Shown here: positions 1 through 11,467 of the stretch, one piece after another
Position numbering within the stretch: the first letter of the stretch is position 1
Layout: every line of letters begins with the position of its first letter
Source of the DNA: Clitoria ternatea
Lineage: Eukaryota > Streptophyta > Magnoliopsida > Fabales > Fabaceae
Direction: 5' to 3'
Length of the DNA: 64,000 bases
Assembly (NCBI GenBank): GCA_037962975.1
Contig: CM075675.1
Span: 33,048,501-33,112,500, forward strand
The notes under the pieces: model-generated
The model's input: only the letters and a program-made list of their open reading frames with translations
What the model was told of the DNA's origin: nothing
The model's database searches: none
Translations under genes and position numbers: made by a program

Positions 1-2
1 GA

Positions 3-2801
3 GTTTTGTTTGAATCAAATTGTTACATAATTGAACATAAGATTAATAAGGAAATCAAGTTTGTAGGTCAAAGAATTGATAATATTTACATGATTGATAT
101 GGATAGTTTGTCCTCAAATGATGTACAATGTTTCATGACTAGAGAGGAAGAAACTTGGCTGTGGCATAGAAGAATAGCTCATATACATGTAGACCATTTA
201 AATAAACTTGTTTCTAAGGAATTAGTAATTGGTTTACCAAAGCTTAAATTTGAAAACAAATTTTGTGATGCATGTCAAAAGGGAAAATAAGTAAAGGCAT
301 CCTTTCAATCTAAAAACATTGTTTCCACTCAAAGGCCTTTACAACTTTTACACATGGATCTATTTGGACCCTCCAAAATCAAAAGCTTTGGTGGTAATTA
401 CTATGGTCTAGTGATTGTAGATGATTATTCAAGATATACATGGACTTTGTTTCTTGCTCATAAAAATGAAGCATATCACGCATTCAAGAAACTTACTAAG
501 ATTATCCAAAATGAGCAAAATTCAAAAATAGCATCCATTAAAACCGATCATGGGGAAGAATTTGAAAATCAATCTTTTGAAAGATTTTGCAAAAAACATG
601 GTATCAATCACAATTTTTCAGCTCCTAGAACTCCACAACAAAATGGAGTAGTTGAAAGGCAAAATAGATCCTTAGTGGAGCTTGCAAGAACCATGCTAAA
701 TGAAAATAACATTGCGAAACATTTTTGGGCCGATGCGGTAAATACCGCTTGTCATGTTATGAATAAATGTTTAATAAGGCCTATTCTAAAGAAAACCCCC
801 TATGAACTTTACAAGGGAAGAAAACCCAACATTTCATATTTTCATATTTTTGGATGTAAATGCTTTGTACTCAATAATGGAAAGGATAATCTAGGAAAGT
901 TTGATGCTAAAGCTGATGAGGCAATATTCCTAGGATATTCACAATCTAGTAAATCTTATTGAATCTTCAATAAATAAACAAACATCATTGAGGAGTCCAT
1001 TCATGTCAAATTTGATGAAAATAGCCATAACTCCCCGAGAAAGGAAGATGTTGATGATATTGTAGGTACTCTTCAAGATTTAACCTTGAATGACAAAGAA
1101 GAAGAGAACAAAGACAAAGATGCAACACAAAATGAGGAACCACAATAATGGATCACCTTGAAGGATCATCCCTTGGACAAAGTCTTAGGTGAAATAACCA
1201 AAGGTGTAAGTACTCGAAACGCCATTAGGAATGCATGTAATCATTTATCCTTTGTATCACAAATAGAACCCAAATGCATTGATGAAGCAATTATTGATGA
1301 ACATTGGATGTTGGCCATGCAAGAAGAATTGAATCAATTTGAAAGAAATGAAGTTTGGAAACTTATGCCAAAACCCAATGATCACCAAATAATAGGAACA
1401 AAATGGGTGTTTAGGAATAAACTGGATGAAAATGGTATAATCACTAGGAACAAAGCTAGATTAGTAGCTAAAGGTTACAATCAAGAAGAAGGCATTGATT
1501 ATGAAGAGACGTATGCTCCCGTAGCTAGGCTAGAAGCCATTAGATTATTGTTAGCCTTTGCATGTTGTAAGGACTTTAAATTGTACCAAATGGATGTCAA
1601 GAGTGCTTTCTTGAATGGATACATTCAAGAGGAAGTGTATGTTGATCAACCTCCAGGTTTTGAAAACTATCAATTTCCAAATTATGTTTTCAAACTAAAA
1701 AAAGCATTATATGGCTTAAAACAAGCTCCAAGAGCTTGGTATGAAAGATTAAGTAAATTCCTTTTAGAAAACAATTTTGAAAGAGGAAAGGTTGACACAA
1801 CATTATTCATCAAGCACAAGAAAAATGACATACTATTGGTTCAAGTGTATGTTGATGATATAATCTTTGGTGCTACTAATGAGTCGTTGTGTAAAGAGTT
1901 TGCTAAGATAATGCAAGAAGAATTTGAGATGTCCATGATGGGGGAATTTACTTTCTTCCTTGGACTGCAAATTAAGTAAACTAATGAAGGCACTTTCATT
2001 AATCAATCAAAGTATTGCAAGGAATTGCTTAGGAAATTCAACATGGACAAGGCAAATGACATTGCCACACCCATGGGCACTTCATGTTATTTGGACAAGG
2101 ATGAGAAGGGTAAGGATGTTGAACTTACAAAATATAGAGGTATGATCGGATCCTTACTTTACTTAACCACAAGTAGACCGAATATCATGTTTGCTGTTTA
2201 TATGTGTGCTAGATACCAAGCATGTCCAAAAGAATCACACCTAACTGTAGTAAAAAGAATAATGAAATATCTTGTTGGAACTTAAAATGTTGGTTTATGG
2301 TACCCCAAAGGGGTTGAATGCACTTTAGCTGGTTATTCTGATTCGGATTTTGTAGGATGTAAACTTGATAGGAAAAGCACTAGTGGAACATGTCACTTGC
2401 TTGGTAGTTCTCTTGTTTCTTGGCATAGCAAGAAACAAGTAAGTGTTTCACTATCTACAGCTGAGGCAGAATATGTTGCAGTTGGTAGTTGTTGTGCTCA
2501 AATCCGTTGGATGAGACAACAACTCCTAGATTTTGGTGTTATGTTAGACCATGTACCTCTAAAATGTGATAACACAAGTGCTATTAATATTTTAAAGAAT
2601 CCTGTAATGCATTCAAGAACCAAACATATTGAAAGTCGACATCATTTCATTAGGGATCATGTATTGAAAGGTGATTGTGTACTTGAACATGTTGAAACCT
2701 CTAAGCAACTAGCAGATATTTTCACAAAACCCTTGGCAAAAGAACAATTCATACATATTAAAAGAGAATTAGGAATCTTAGACATGTCAAAACGTGTTTG
2801 A
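3..2801 (+). pseudogene. Ty1/copia pol: integrase, reverse transcriptase, RNase H (partial, with stops)
   Basis: One reading frame covers the whole interval, interrupted only by stop codons at 288, 960, 975, 1146, 1977 and 2283; no frameshift is needed. In order it shows a GAG-pre-integrase zinc region (WHRRIAHIHVDHL, then CDAC), an integrase core (the D of MDLFGPSK, TDHGEEF, and the E of QQNGVVERQNR), reverse transcriptase (KWVFRNKLDENG, KARLVAKGY, QMDVKSAFLNG, YGLKQAPRAWY, YVDDIIFGAT) and RNase H (YSDSDFVGCKLDRKSTSG, STAEAEY, CDNTSA, HIESRHHF). It would copy element RNA and integrate the cDNA. It cannot be translated whole as it stands. Several stops sit where copia proteins usually have Gln or Arg, fitting CAA to TAA and CGA to TGA changes. 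Confidence 0.93.
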
Positions 2802-2913
2802 ATACTCAATGATTTTGATAATTTCTTGATCTATTATGTGTTGATGCTTAAATATGATCATTGATTAATGTTACCTCTGAAATCTGTCAGTTTAGAACAG
2901 TTTTGGGCATACA

Positions 2914-3225
2914 TAATCAATTACAGTGATCAGTATAATTGATTACAGACTCTCGGTTTCCTCGGTAATCGATTACATCTTCATCACTAATCGATTACAT
3001 ACTCACTGTTTCGTTGATAATCGATTAGCCTCTCATATCCAATCGATTACTGACGTTTTGTTTCCTATATAATCGATTAGCGCATCCTTCTAATCGATTA
3101 CAAAGTTTCTGTTTTTAACGTAATCGATTACGCCACTGTCCATAATCGATTACCTCTGTGCAACAACGTTTCATCTTCCCCAGAAACGCACCCTAATCGA
3201 TTAGTCCCTAGGACCTAATCGATTA
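2914..3225. repeat. Palindrome array TAATCGATTA, pol/env-like spacer
   Basis: Twelve copies of the 10-bp palindrome TAATCGATTA or one- to two-base variants start at 2914, 2936, 2966, 2988, 3018, 3040, 3070, 3091, 3121, 3143, 3194 and 3216. They form six pairs with 21-22 bp between starts, and the pairs recur at 52, 52, 52, 51 and 73 bp. The same arrangement is found in this element's LTR. The array ends about 110 bp upstream of a TATA box and about 225 bp upstream of the env-like ATG. Confidence 0.95.
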
Positions 3226-3335
3226 GCATCGTATCAGGTGCCAATTTTAGTGCAGAATCTGTGTGACTTCCAATGGCCCAACCACTCACTTACTCTATTT
3301 ACTCCTTCTCTCATCTTTAAACCCTATCTCTCTCC

Positions 3336-3343
3336 TATAAATA
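3336..3343 (+). promoter_or_regulatory. Candidate TATA box upstream of env-like ORF
   Basis: TATAAATA lies 115 bp before the ATG at 3451. Between them is a strongly pyrimidine-rich stretch without G-rich breaks, like many plant 5' leaders. With the palindrome array upstream this forms a promoter-like module inside the element. Promoter activity is inferred from layout alone. Confidence 0.55.
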
Positions 3344-3450
3344 CCCCTTCCTCATTCTCCCATCTCACACCACCACTTCATTGCCTCCTCTCCAATCTCT
3401 CTCAAATTTCTCATTCTCCTCTCCTTTTCTCTGCATTCCCCTCTATTGCC

Positions 3451-4569
3451 ATGTCTTCATCAAGACAAGTGAAGAGGGCTAGGTCCTCCCTAAACCAACC
3501 CACCAATCCCCTAGATTTATCTAGGTTCTTCACTTCACCAAGAGACCTCCAAAACTTCATAAAGAAATTTTTGGAGAAAGACATCATCACTCCCCATTTT
3601 ATTGATGCCCCAACTTTTCAAAACCCCTGTTTTACCTTCACCCAACTCCTTCACCACTATAATCTCCTTCCATTCCTAACTCTCAAGGAAGAGTTTTATT
3701 ACCCTGAACTAATGAGGGTATTCTTCTGCAATGTGAAATTGGTTGATGGCACCTTGGAAGCTAGAGTCAAGAATGTGACTCTCAAAATCACCAACCAATA
3801 ACTCTCTGAAATCACCCAAATTCCCCTCTCTACTGCTGAATTTGCAGGGGGTAATCCTGAGGATGAATGGGATTTCAATCCCATTCCAGCACGCCAATCT
3901 CTTTGGAAGGCCAACTGTCCCATCAGCAATCACAAATTGGTAGGCCATTTAACTCTTAACAACCGTCTCCTCCACTTCTTTATGGTCAAAATGCTTATCC
4001 CTCGTGGTGGAAATTATGCCTTGGTTAAAGAAGATGATGTTCTACTCATGTGGGCCATCATCAACCAAAAGGATATTAACTGGATTCAACTCATCAAGCT
4101 CCATATACTGAAATCCAAGGAGCAACACAAACTGCCTTATGGCATCTTGCTCACAAAAATCTTCAAGGCATATGGAGTAGACTTGGTTGGAGAACTTGCT
4201 GAAAAAGTGCCCTCTCAAGCTTGCATTGGCACTCACCATCTAAATAAAATGGGTGTGGTTTGTGTAGCTAGAAGATGGATCCTCAAAAGTGACAGAATTC
4301 ATGGCAGCAGTCCATTTGAGGAAGATCATCCCACTCCCACTGTTGATCCTACTCCTACTCCTACTCCTGCACCTCAAGGCGAATCATCCGCTTCACCTGA
4401 TCCCTTCACTGCCTTGTATGCTCATCTTGATAACCGTTTTGATCAAATTGAAAACTCCCTCCAACAATTTCAAATGACTGAGCAGCAACATTTTAAACTC
4501 ATGCAACAACGCTATGAGGAGCTATCTCACCAGATTTCTAAACTTTGTTTTTTCAATCCGGATAATTAG
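3451..4569 (+). pseudogene. Env-like accessory ORF of the Sirevirus-like element
   Basis: The ORF begins MSSSRQVKRARSS at the first ATG after the pyrimidine-rich leader and runs about 372 codons with one in-frame TAA at 3799. It has a basic N-terminus, a globular middle (RFFTSPRDLQNFIKKF; later LLHFFMVKMLIPRGG), a Pro/Thr-rich linker (residues about 290-315) and a Gln-rich, probably coiled-coil tail. The middle resembles the plant-specific 'putative plant transposon protein' type seen after pol in Athila elements. I see no signal peptide or clear membrane anchor, so 'env-like' describes position and not a demonstrated envelope function. It sits where SIRE1 carries its env-like gene, but is separated from pol by about 650 bp holding the palindrome array. 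Confidence 0.7.
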
Positions 4570-5092
4570 ATCTGTTTTATTGTGCTTTATTTGAATTATT
4601 TCCATTCTGTTTCTTTTATTTCAATTCTGTAATTTCCCTTTTTTAGCAATCAATAAAAGTTTCAGTTTCTATATTTCTCTCTATTGTTTTATTATTTTTG
4701 ATGATTCCAAAGGGGGAGAAATATATGAGAGTTCATCTAAGTTTAGGTTAATATATCTACTTATTATAACAAGTGAAATCTGATTGCGAATATTGATAAG
4801 TCCTAAAAACTGGTTGATAATAACAAATGAGTAACAAATTGGATAACTATCTCTAAGGCATAAATTCAATTAGATAGGGGGAGATATTTTGAATTATGAG
4901 ATAATGAATCTGAAATAGATATGTTTTGAAGATAATACTCAAGAGATAATATTTTTGAATTAAGAGATAACATTATGCAAAATTTGAATATGATTTTGAT
5001 AGAGATAAAATTAGAGATAGTAGATAAGTTTTTTTTTAACTAACACCCTCAAGGGATGAACATGGTTTGTCATCATCAAAAAAGGGGGAGAA
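4570..5092 (+). other. Non-coding spacer with three polypurine tracts
   Basis: No ORF of note. GGGGGAGA polypurine tracts occur at about 4709-4720, 4876-4884 and 5078-5091. The last abuts the 3' LTR and is the likely primer for plus-strand DNA. Multiple polypurine tracts in this place are a known Sirevirus feature. The remainder is AT-rich with repeated 'gagataata'-like sequence. Confidence 0.75.
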
Positions 5093-5219
5093 TGTGTTTG
5101 AATACATTTCAGTTTGAATTATTTTGATAATGACAAAGCACATTGAAGGATTGAAGCAAAAAGCCAAGCAAACATGAAAAACAGAGAAAACAGAATCAGA
5201 TAGACAAAAACGTGCAGAC

Positions 5220-5717
5220 TAATCGATTAGAGGACTCAAGCTAATCAATTACATACGTTCTGTTTATGAAGTAATTGATTACACCTATAGACCTAATCGA
5301 TTACCTAAGTTCTGTTTGCAAAGATAATCGATTGCACCAAGGGGATAATCGATTACCAGTTGAAAGTTTGAAGATTAAGCATCAGGTAGTCAAGCTAATC
5401 GATTACCAAGTCAGACATAATCGATTAGTGAAGTTCTATTTGTCATCCTAATCGATTGCAAGAAGGCCCAATCGATTACTGAAGTTCTGTTTGTCATACT
5501 AATCGATTGCAAAAAGGCCTAATCGATTACAATGCTACGAGACACAATTAAATGCATCAGGTACCAAGAGTAATCGATTACAGAGTATAAAATAATCGAT
5601 TAGCAAGTCCCTGTTTTCAAGCTAATCGATGACACTAAAATGCCTAATCGATTATCTACTATGTAACACTGTAAAATTCAAAAGCTAATCGATTACTGGT
5701 CGAGGCGTAATCGATTA
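5220..5717. repeat. Paired palindrome array TAATCGATTA in the LTR
   Basis: Eighteen TAATCGATTA-type sites form nine pairs (5220/5242, 5272/5294, 5325/5346, 5396/5418, 5449/5469, 5500/5520, 5571/5593, 5623/5645, 5686/5708) with 20-22 bp spacing. Pairs recur at 51-53 bp, with 71 bp after every third, giving a higher-order unit of 175-176 bp; 'gcatcaggta' also repeats at 175 bp (5379, 5554). The array ends 120 bp before the TATA box. Confidence 0.95.
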
Positions 5718-5836
5718 GAGTCCTGCCAGAATTTAGGGAAAGTTCCTTTTAAGTGGAAACCAGCTCATTTCTCTATTCTAACTCAGTGCCCATGTTCTAC
5801 AACGGCTAGGAACTCCACCAAGCTCTTTCAAGGCTC

Positions 5837-5843
5837 TATAAAT
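5837..5843 (+). promoter_or_regulatory. TATA box of the Sirevirus-like LTR
   Basis: TATAAAT within 'ggctctataaatgcatgcc', downstream of the palindrome array, in the expected U3 position. It probably directs element RNA starting about 30 bp downstream. Confidence 0.7.
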
Positions 5844-6608
5844 GCATGCCAAACTCAAGCACAAAAAAATAAAACAAGAGGCAATCAATTATTCATCCAT
5901 TCCTTGTGCTTAGTGAATTTTATATCTTTGCATTTTTAGAAAGTTGAGCTTTAATTTGTAAATCCTCTCTTGGTGAGAGCTAGAAACTTGAGTGAGTATT
6001 CATTTGTATATCTATTATATTAAGAGAGTAACTTGCTTGTAAACACTACACCAAACACAAAGGTTTTTCACTCTAGGTTGAGTGGTCACAAAGGTTGGGG
6101 TTCAACCTTTGGGTATTAAGAGTTTGAGAGATTGGGTGGGTTACCCTTGTGCTAGTGAGGATTGAGTTCTTGAGTGTGGGACACTAGGAAGCTGCAATTG
6201 CTCATAGCTTGTAATCTCTAAACTTCAATAGTGGAAATCCTTCAAGTGGGTTGCTTGAAGGCGAGACGTACACCGGGGTTGGTGGAACTCGTTAAATCGG
6301 TTTGCAAGCTCTTCTCCCTTACTCTTTTACATTCATATACTACACTTAATTGATTTGTGTTGGTTGATTGTGATTTACATACTTAAGCTTGCTTGAATTA
6401 GTTAACTTTGAATATTGCACACCAAGTGTTTGACAAATAGTCTCAGCCATATACATCTCTTGTTTTACATCATCTCTTGCATTAAACTTGATTTCACCTG
6501 CATAATCTTTAAACTTTTGATAAAGGAATCAAGTTCAAAGGCATTCCAAGCAAAGTTTTAAAAACTCAATTCACCCCCCTCTTGAGTATTGAGGCCACTT
6601 GAATAACA

Positions 6609-7720
6609 TGGGCTTCATGCAATGATGGAAGATGCGAATAAGAATAGTAATGATAAGGGATAAAAGGCACAGATCAATAATGAAGGAGATAGATTTAGTG
6701 AACCAGGCGTCCTAGGAGTTTTGAAATTTCTCTTGGTACAAAAGTAGCTAAAAATTCTTAGATATGTATGACAACATTTCTGGGAGCAGATTAAGACGAT
6801 GATGGGATTAAGGTAGAACAGAGCTTTAAGTAGTTGTGTGTTAATCCTTTGGCAAGTGTATTCAATCATTATTCAAGTATTGTATTCATAGGGACTTGTA
6901 AGATATTCACCAATAACATGAATTCTAGATATCCAAGGTGGACTCATGCAATTTTTTGTTTGAATTGATTGGTTGAAAAGTGGAAATAGAAAAGGTGAAT
7001 TAAATAATAGTTAAAAAGTGTTAGGATTAGACTTCCCCTGTTTAATTTATGCTCTTGTAAACTTATTCAACATAATTACATAATTAATCAAGTTACTGGA
7101 TTTTACTAAACCTAATCTCTAAGTATAGATTTTAAACCTTATCCTTAAATATCAATGTCTTGACTATTTAATGATAGTGTTGACTTTAAAAAAAGCTATA
7201 ACAATCATTATTCTCAACTTTATCCATATAGGACAAGTATAATGAGTATTTCCCTAATCCTGTTTAAAATTACCAAGCACATACACAAAATGTTCTCATG
7301 TTTGAAACATGCATTACGAAGAATTGAAATACTAACATTGCTATAATTGTATAAAACATAAAATATTCAACAGAAGATCATAAATCAAAATGGATTTTAT
7401 CCAATCCCAACTAATTAGAGAGATTAGTCACTCATTGTCATGAATGCTTATTCAAAATACAAAAAATGGAAGAGTGAAAGAGAAAAACCCTAGAATATTG
7501 AAGCTCTAAGGTCTTAGAATGGTGAGTTCTTTCTCCAAACCATGTTCCCTGCTTTCCATTTGTAGAAGATCACCTAGAATATGTACTTGAGCCTTTAATA
7601 TGACTTCTAAAACAAGAGAATAATGTATTGCCCATGCAGGTTGCATCGAGCGCCCATGCTTGTTTTGTGATGAAGGCTAGCACCGCAATGTGTCTACACA
7701 CACTACAACGCTTTGGGTTC
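6609..7720. other. Unassigned AT-rich repeat-like DNA
   Basis: No ORF above about 85 codons and no protein similarity I recognise. The stretch about 6838-6900 resembles sequence common near plant retrotransposon ends, but I cannot set boundaries. Confidence 0.4.
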
Positions 7721-10170
7721 TGTTAGATGCCAATTTCATGTTATTTTCTTTGTAAAACTTGTTTTCTAAATTGGTGTTTAATAGTTTTTTAATTAATAAA
7801 ATTATCCTCTTTGTGTTTAATTGAATAATTTGCACAATTTCAAGCAAAAATTTATTTTGATGTGTTATGATAGGTTTTAAAAAGAAAATAAGGAAAAAGA
7901 TTAAGTGCTGAATTTTGCTCAACTCCAATCGTGACATACAAATTTAGATCTACAATTGCCTATTCGTTCATCATTGGATTGAACTAAATTTTTTATATCG
8001 TCTTCCTAACAACCCAAATTGCATTATTTGTTTAATGTGTTTTAGACTCTGTTTTTGTGTTTGTTAGTTTGAAGTGCTTATGGTTATTATATGTAGTTGT
8101 TTGTTGTTGATAATTGTATGTGGAGTTATGTTTTTGTTTATGTATTAGTTTGGTTAAATAATGCTTTGTTGTGTTTATACATTTTTTTATAGTTTTATAG
8201 GTAGACTAGATTAATTTTGTGTGTAATCATCATGTTTCTATGATATATTGATGTTATGGATGATTGTTAGGTAGAGAGATTGAGTTTTGAGGCATAACTA
8301 CCAATTGATATTTTCACACATGTGAGCACTAATTCGCACAAGGGATAGAAAAGCTCATAGGTGTGAATTTTCCTAAGTAAATACACCTTCAACCTTTGTT
8401 TTTGGAGCAATTATGAACTATACTTGTACCTATGAGAGCTAAAAACAGAAATAAAGCTTGAAAAAATATTAAAAAACAAACAAAATTGGTTTCTTGCACC
8501 AAGGTGAATTCCTAGTAGGAGCTAGCCCAAAAAAATCCAAAAAAAGGTTTTTTCCAAAAAATAAAGATTTTTTTAGCACTTTTTTTATGTTTTGTTATAG
8601 AGAGGAATAAAGTTACTTGAGCAATTAATGTAAATACCTAGCAGAAGTAGTATATGATGTCAAAATAAACAAATACAGTTGACATTTTTTGAGACCCCAC
8701 ATAAATTTCTCTACCCTTTTTCTTTTATTATTTTTATTTAGTAAATTTATGTTATGTAGAATTTGTTAGATTTTTATATTTTTGGTTGGTAGTTTTACTA
8801 TTTTTGTTGTGTTGTTTTGGTTTGTTTGTTTAATGTGTTTTTGTTTTTTTGTTTTGTTCTGTTTTATTTATTTTATTTTTATCTAAACCTAAGGTAGTAT
8901 TTATCTTGATATCATTTTATACTTAATCGACAGGTAAAAGTTTTCCAACTCAATCTTTGAAAATTATTGAAAATTTTTATAAATCCATAATTTTTTATAT
9001 GAGCTTTGTTTTAGTGATCAAGTAAAAGTTATAGGACCCTGATATTTCCATATATTTGAGTAAGTCATAAAGAAAACTTCAATGATAATAGTCAAATTAA
9101 CTTCTCTAAATTGGGTAAGCTTTGTGAACCATACATATTATAAGAATTAACTTTGTTTTCATGTGGTTGGTTTTGCTTGAACCTTGATTTTGTTACCTTA
9201 CATAGGATGCAAGAAAATGAATAAGGTACTTCGTTGTTTAAAATTAAACCTATATCAAATAGCTTGTCATAATGTATATATATCCATTGCTAGCCAATTT
9301 ATGCCTTAAGGAAGTGAATCTTTTTTAATGATTAACCTTAAGCCATGTACATAAATGAAAAAAATCAATTCTCTCATTCACTTAATAAATGAAAGAGCAT
9401 TTCATTATATAATCATGTTTTTGAGTGTTTATCTTTAGGGGAGTAAAAATGATACTTTAGTTCTTCCCTCTAATTGTTTTTGTGTAATAAAATTATAAAT
9501 GTTAATAGTCCAAAAACACAAAAATCATAAGGCGTACTTGTAAACATAGTGCAAAAAAAATCAAAAAAGAAACAGAGGGAAAATGGGGGTCAATCCAAAG
9601 GATTATGAGTTCAGTTTAAGAAAGTGCCTAAGAGTTGAAAATTTTATACGTTTTAGATAGTGTGTTTTGAATTTGTCTTTCATACTATTAGGTGCATTGC
9701 TTCCTAGAAAAACCATGAATCCTTGTTAACCAAGCCTCATTATAACCTTGAAAAGACCTTGGGATCATTGTTGAATATGTGATAGTGATGATTGATAAGG
9801 TGAAAATCAAAATTAACTTAGGATAATGCATAACTCGAATTCTATGAAACAACAACCTTGTCATACACTTATATGAGTGATACATTATACAATATGACCA
9901 TTGAAGCTGTTTTGACTATGACAATTGATTGTAGTAGCTCTTAGTTCCTGAACATTTCATGCACTTATATCATTGTCCTAGCACTTTGAATTGTTAGCCA
10001 AAATTTCCCTCCTTTGATCACTTTGAATTTTTGTACATATTATCTTTAATGAGCTGGTGAATTCCTTACACCTTGCATTGCAGATTTTTTTGTTGTCCAT
10101 CAATTCAATTTGTTAGTAGCATTGGTTGGTGTTTTCTTGAGAACAAATAAATTGTTAAATTTGGGGTAGT

Positions 10171-11467
10171 TGTTATATGTCAATTTTATGTTATTTTCTT
10201 GTAAAATTTGTCTCTAAATTGATGTTTAATAGCTCTTTTAATTATTAAAATTTTCTCTTTGTGTTTAATTGAATAATTGCCACAATTTTGAGAGTACAAA
10301 TTGTTTTTGATGTGTATTGATAGGTTTTAGAGGCTTTTGGAGGGAAGAGAATAAAAAAAAGATTAAGTTTCTGCCTAACTCCAATTCTGACATACAAATT
10401 TAGATCTATAATTCTTTCTTCCCAACATCTCAAATTTTATTATGATTAGTTGGATCTTGATTTAGAGTTTTCTACAAAGAGATATTTTCACAGGAATGAG
10501 TTTTCCTCACACCTGCAAGCTAGCAAAATTTTGGCCTGCTCACGGTTGAGAGAGTTGCTCGTAGGTGCAAGCTTATTGCAACAACATTTTCCTCAAAGGC
10601 TCTATAAAAGGGTTTGGGTCAAAATTTAGAGGATCTTTAGAGCAAGGTGGATAGGAACACTGTATTGAGGCTCTTCGACACCGTGGTAAAGCTTGAAGAC
10701 GAGGGATCTCTTCCAGTTTCGTTCCTTTTCTTTTACTCTCCATTGATCTTTTGTATTTTCCTTTGATTTTGAGGTATCCAACATGAAATGATTTGTGCTA
10801 AACCATTTTTTGTTGAGTTTGGGTGTAACCCACTCCCTTTCTAGCTATGTAGTTGAATACTTTGTATGATTTTTGCTTTTAATCAACGTGAGTATTTCGT
10901 TTATCATTTCTTAATGCATGTTTCAATTGAGAAAACGATTTATGTGTGTGTTTGGTGTTTCCGAATAGGTTTTATGAATGAAATACCCATTAATTTCTCC
11001 TTATAGGGATATAGTTGAATTTAATAGTTGTTAAGGTTAATTCCTAATGCAAATAATCTTATTGAATATTTGAAGAGTCAATATTTGATAATATTCTTTA
11101 GAATTTATTCATCGATGGATCAAGTTTAATGATATTAATGCTACATTGACTTAATTAATTGCATAAACATGTTAAGTAAGATAACATATGTTAGAGAGGG
11201 ATGAATGTGGAACTTAATCCCAATATTTTTATTTATTATTTATCTTTATTTTTATAGTTTTTATCACCATTACAATCCTCCATTAACAACAAATAATTGT
11301 GTATATTTTTGAACACATTGTATATACTTTTATAGTGATTTTACAAGTATAAATTTTTAGTTTTCCAATTATCATACAAATCCCTGTGGATATGATATTT
11401 TTACTTACTTAGTGAAACTACAAGAAACATGGGTAAACTTGACAAGTCTTAACAGTTTCCATCAACA
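10171..11467 (+). repeat. 3' LTR of the decayed Athila-like remnant
   Basis: It starts TGTTATATG immediately after the polypurine tract at about 10157-10170. It contains TATAAAAG at 10603-10610 followed by a leader with 'gacaccgtggtaaagc'. The approximate end at 11467 is a CA followed by AGTT, as at other Athila LTR ends. Confidence 0.5.
10603..10610 (+). promoter_or_regulatory. TATA box in the Athila-like LTR remnant
   Basis: TATAAAAG in 'ggctctataaaagggtttgg', about 430 bp into the LTR, in a typical U3 position. Confidence 0.5.

Larger units (their letters stand above)
1..6608 (+). mobile_element. Sirevirus-like Ty1/copia retrotransposon, 5' part outside window
   Basis: The order is integrase, reverse transcriptase, RNase H, spacer, env-like ORF, repeated polypurine tracts, 3' LTR. 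Integrase preceding RT marks Ty1/copia. An extra ORF after pol plus several GGGGGAGA polypurine tracts before the 3' LTR are traits of the Sirevirus (SIRE1) group. The window opens inside the GAG-pre-integrase region, so the 5' LTR, gag and protease are not seen. The 3' LTR ends in CA at 6608. The copy is old: pol has six or seven stops and env-like has one, yet the frame is kept throughout. Confidence 0.9.
5093..6608 (+). repeat. 3' LTR of the Sirevirus-like element
   Basis: It begins TGTGTTTGAATAC directly after the last polypurine tract and ends GAATAACA, giving TG...CA termini and a length of about 1.5 kb. The start could be 5093 or 5095. U3 holds a nine-pair palindrome array, followed by a TATA box near 5837. 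The pre-terminal 'ttcacccccctcttgagt' is typical of legume Sirevirus LTRs. Only one LTR is in the window, so the ends rest on termini and context. Confidence 0.8.
7721..11467 (+). mobile_element. Decayed Athila-like LTR retrotransposon remnant
   Basis: Two direct copies share about 270 bp: 7721-8005 begins TGTTAGATGCCAATTT and 10171-10440 begins TGTTATATGTCAATTTTA. The right copy is preceded by a polypurine tract (aaatttggggtagt), as in Athila-type elements, and continues to about 11467 (catcaaca, then agtt), with a TATA box at 10603. The left copy diverges after 8005; a piece at 8310-8375 again resembles 10483-10580, so the left LTR seems rearranged. The interior (about 8400-10170) has no intact gag or pol and is T/G-rich. 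Family assignment rests on LTR style and polypurine tract only. Confidence 0.55.

Noticed and set aside
2914..3225. Second LTR or solo LTR fragment hiding between pol and the env-like ORF
   Set aside because: Only the palindrome array and TATA resemble the LTR; no TG...CA ends, flanking duplication or further LTR sequence was seen. A partial capture of LTR sequence cannot be excluded.
3451..4569. True retroviral-type envelope glycoprotein
   Set aside because: No signal peptide, transmembrane segment or cysteine pattern is visible; 'env-like' is used for position only.
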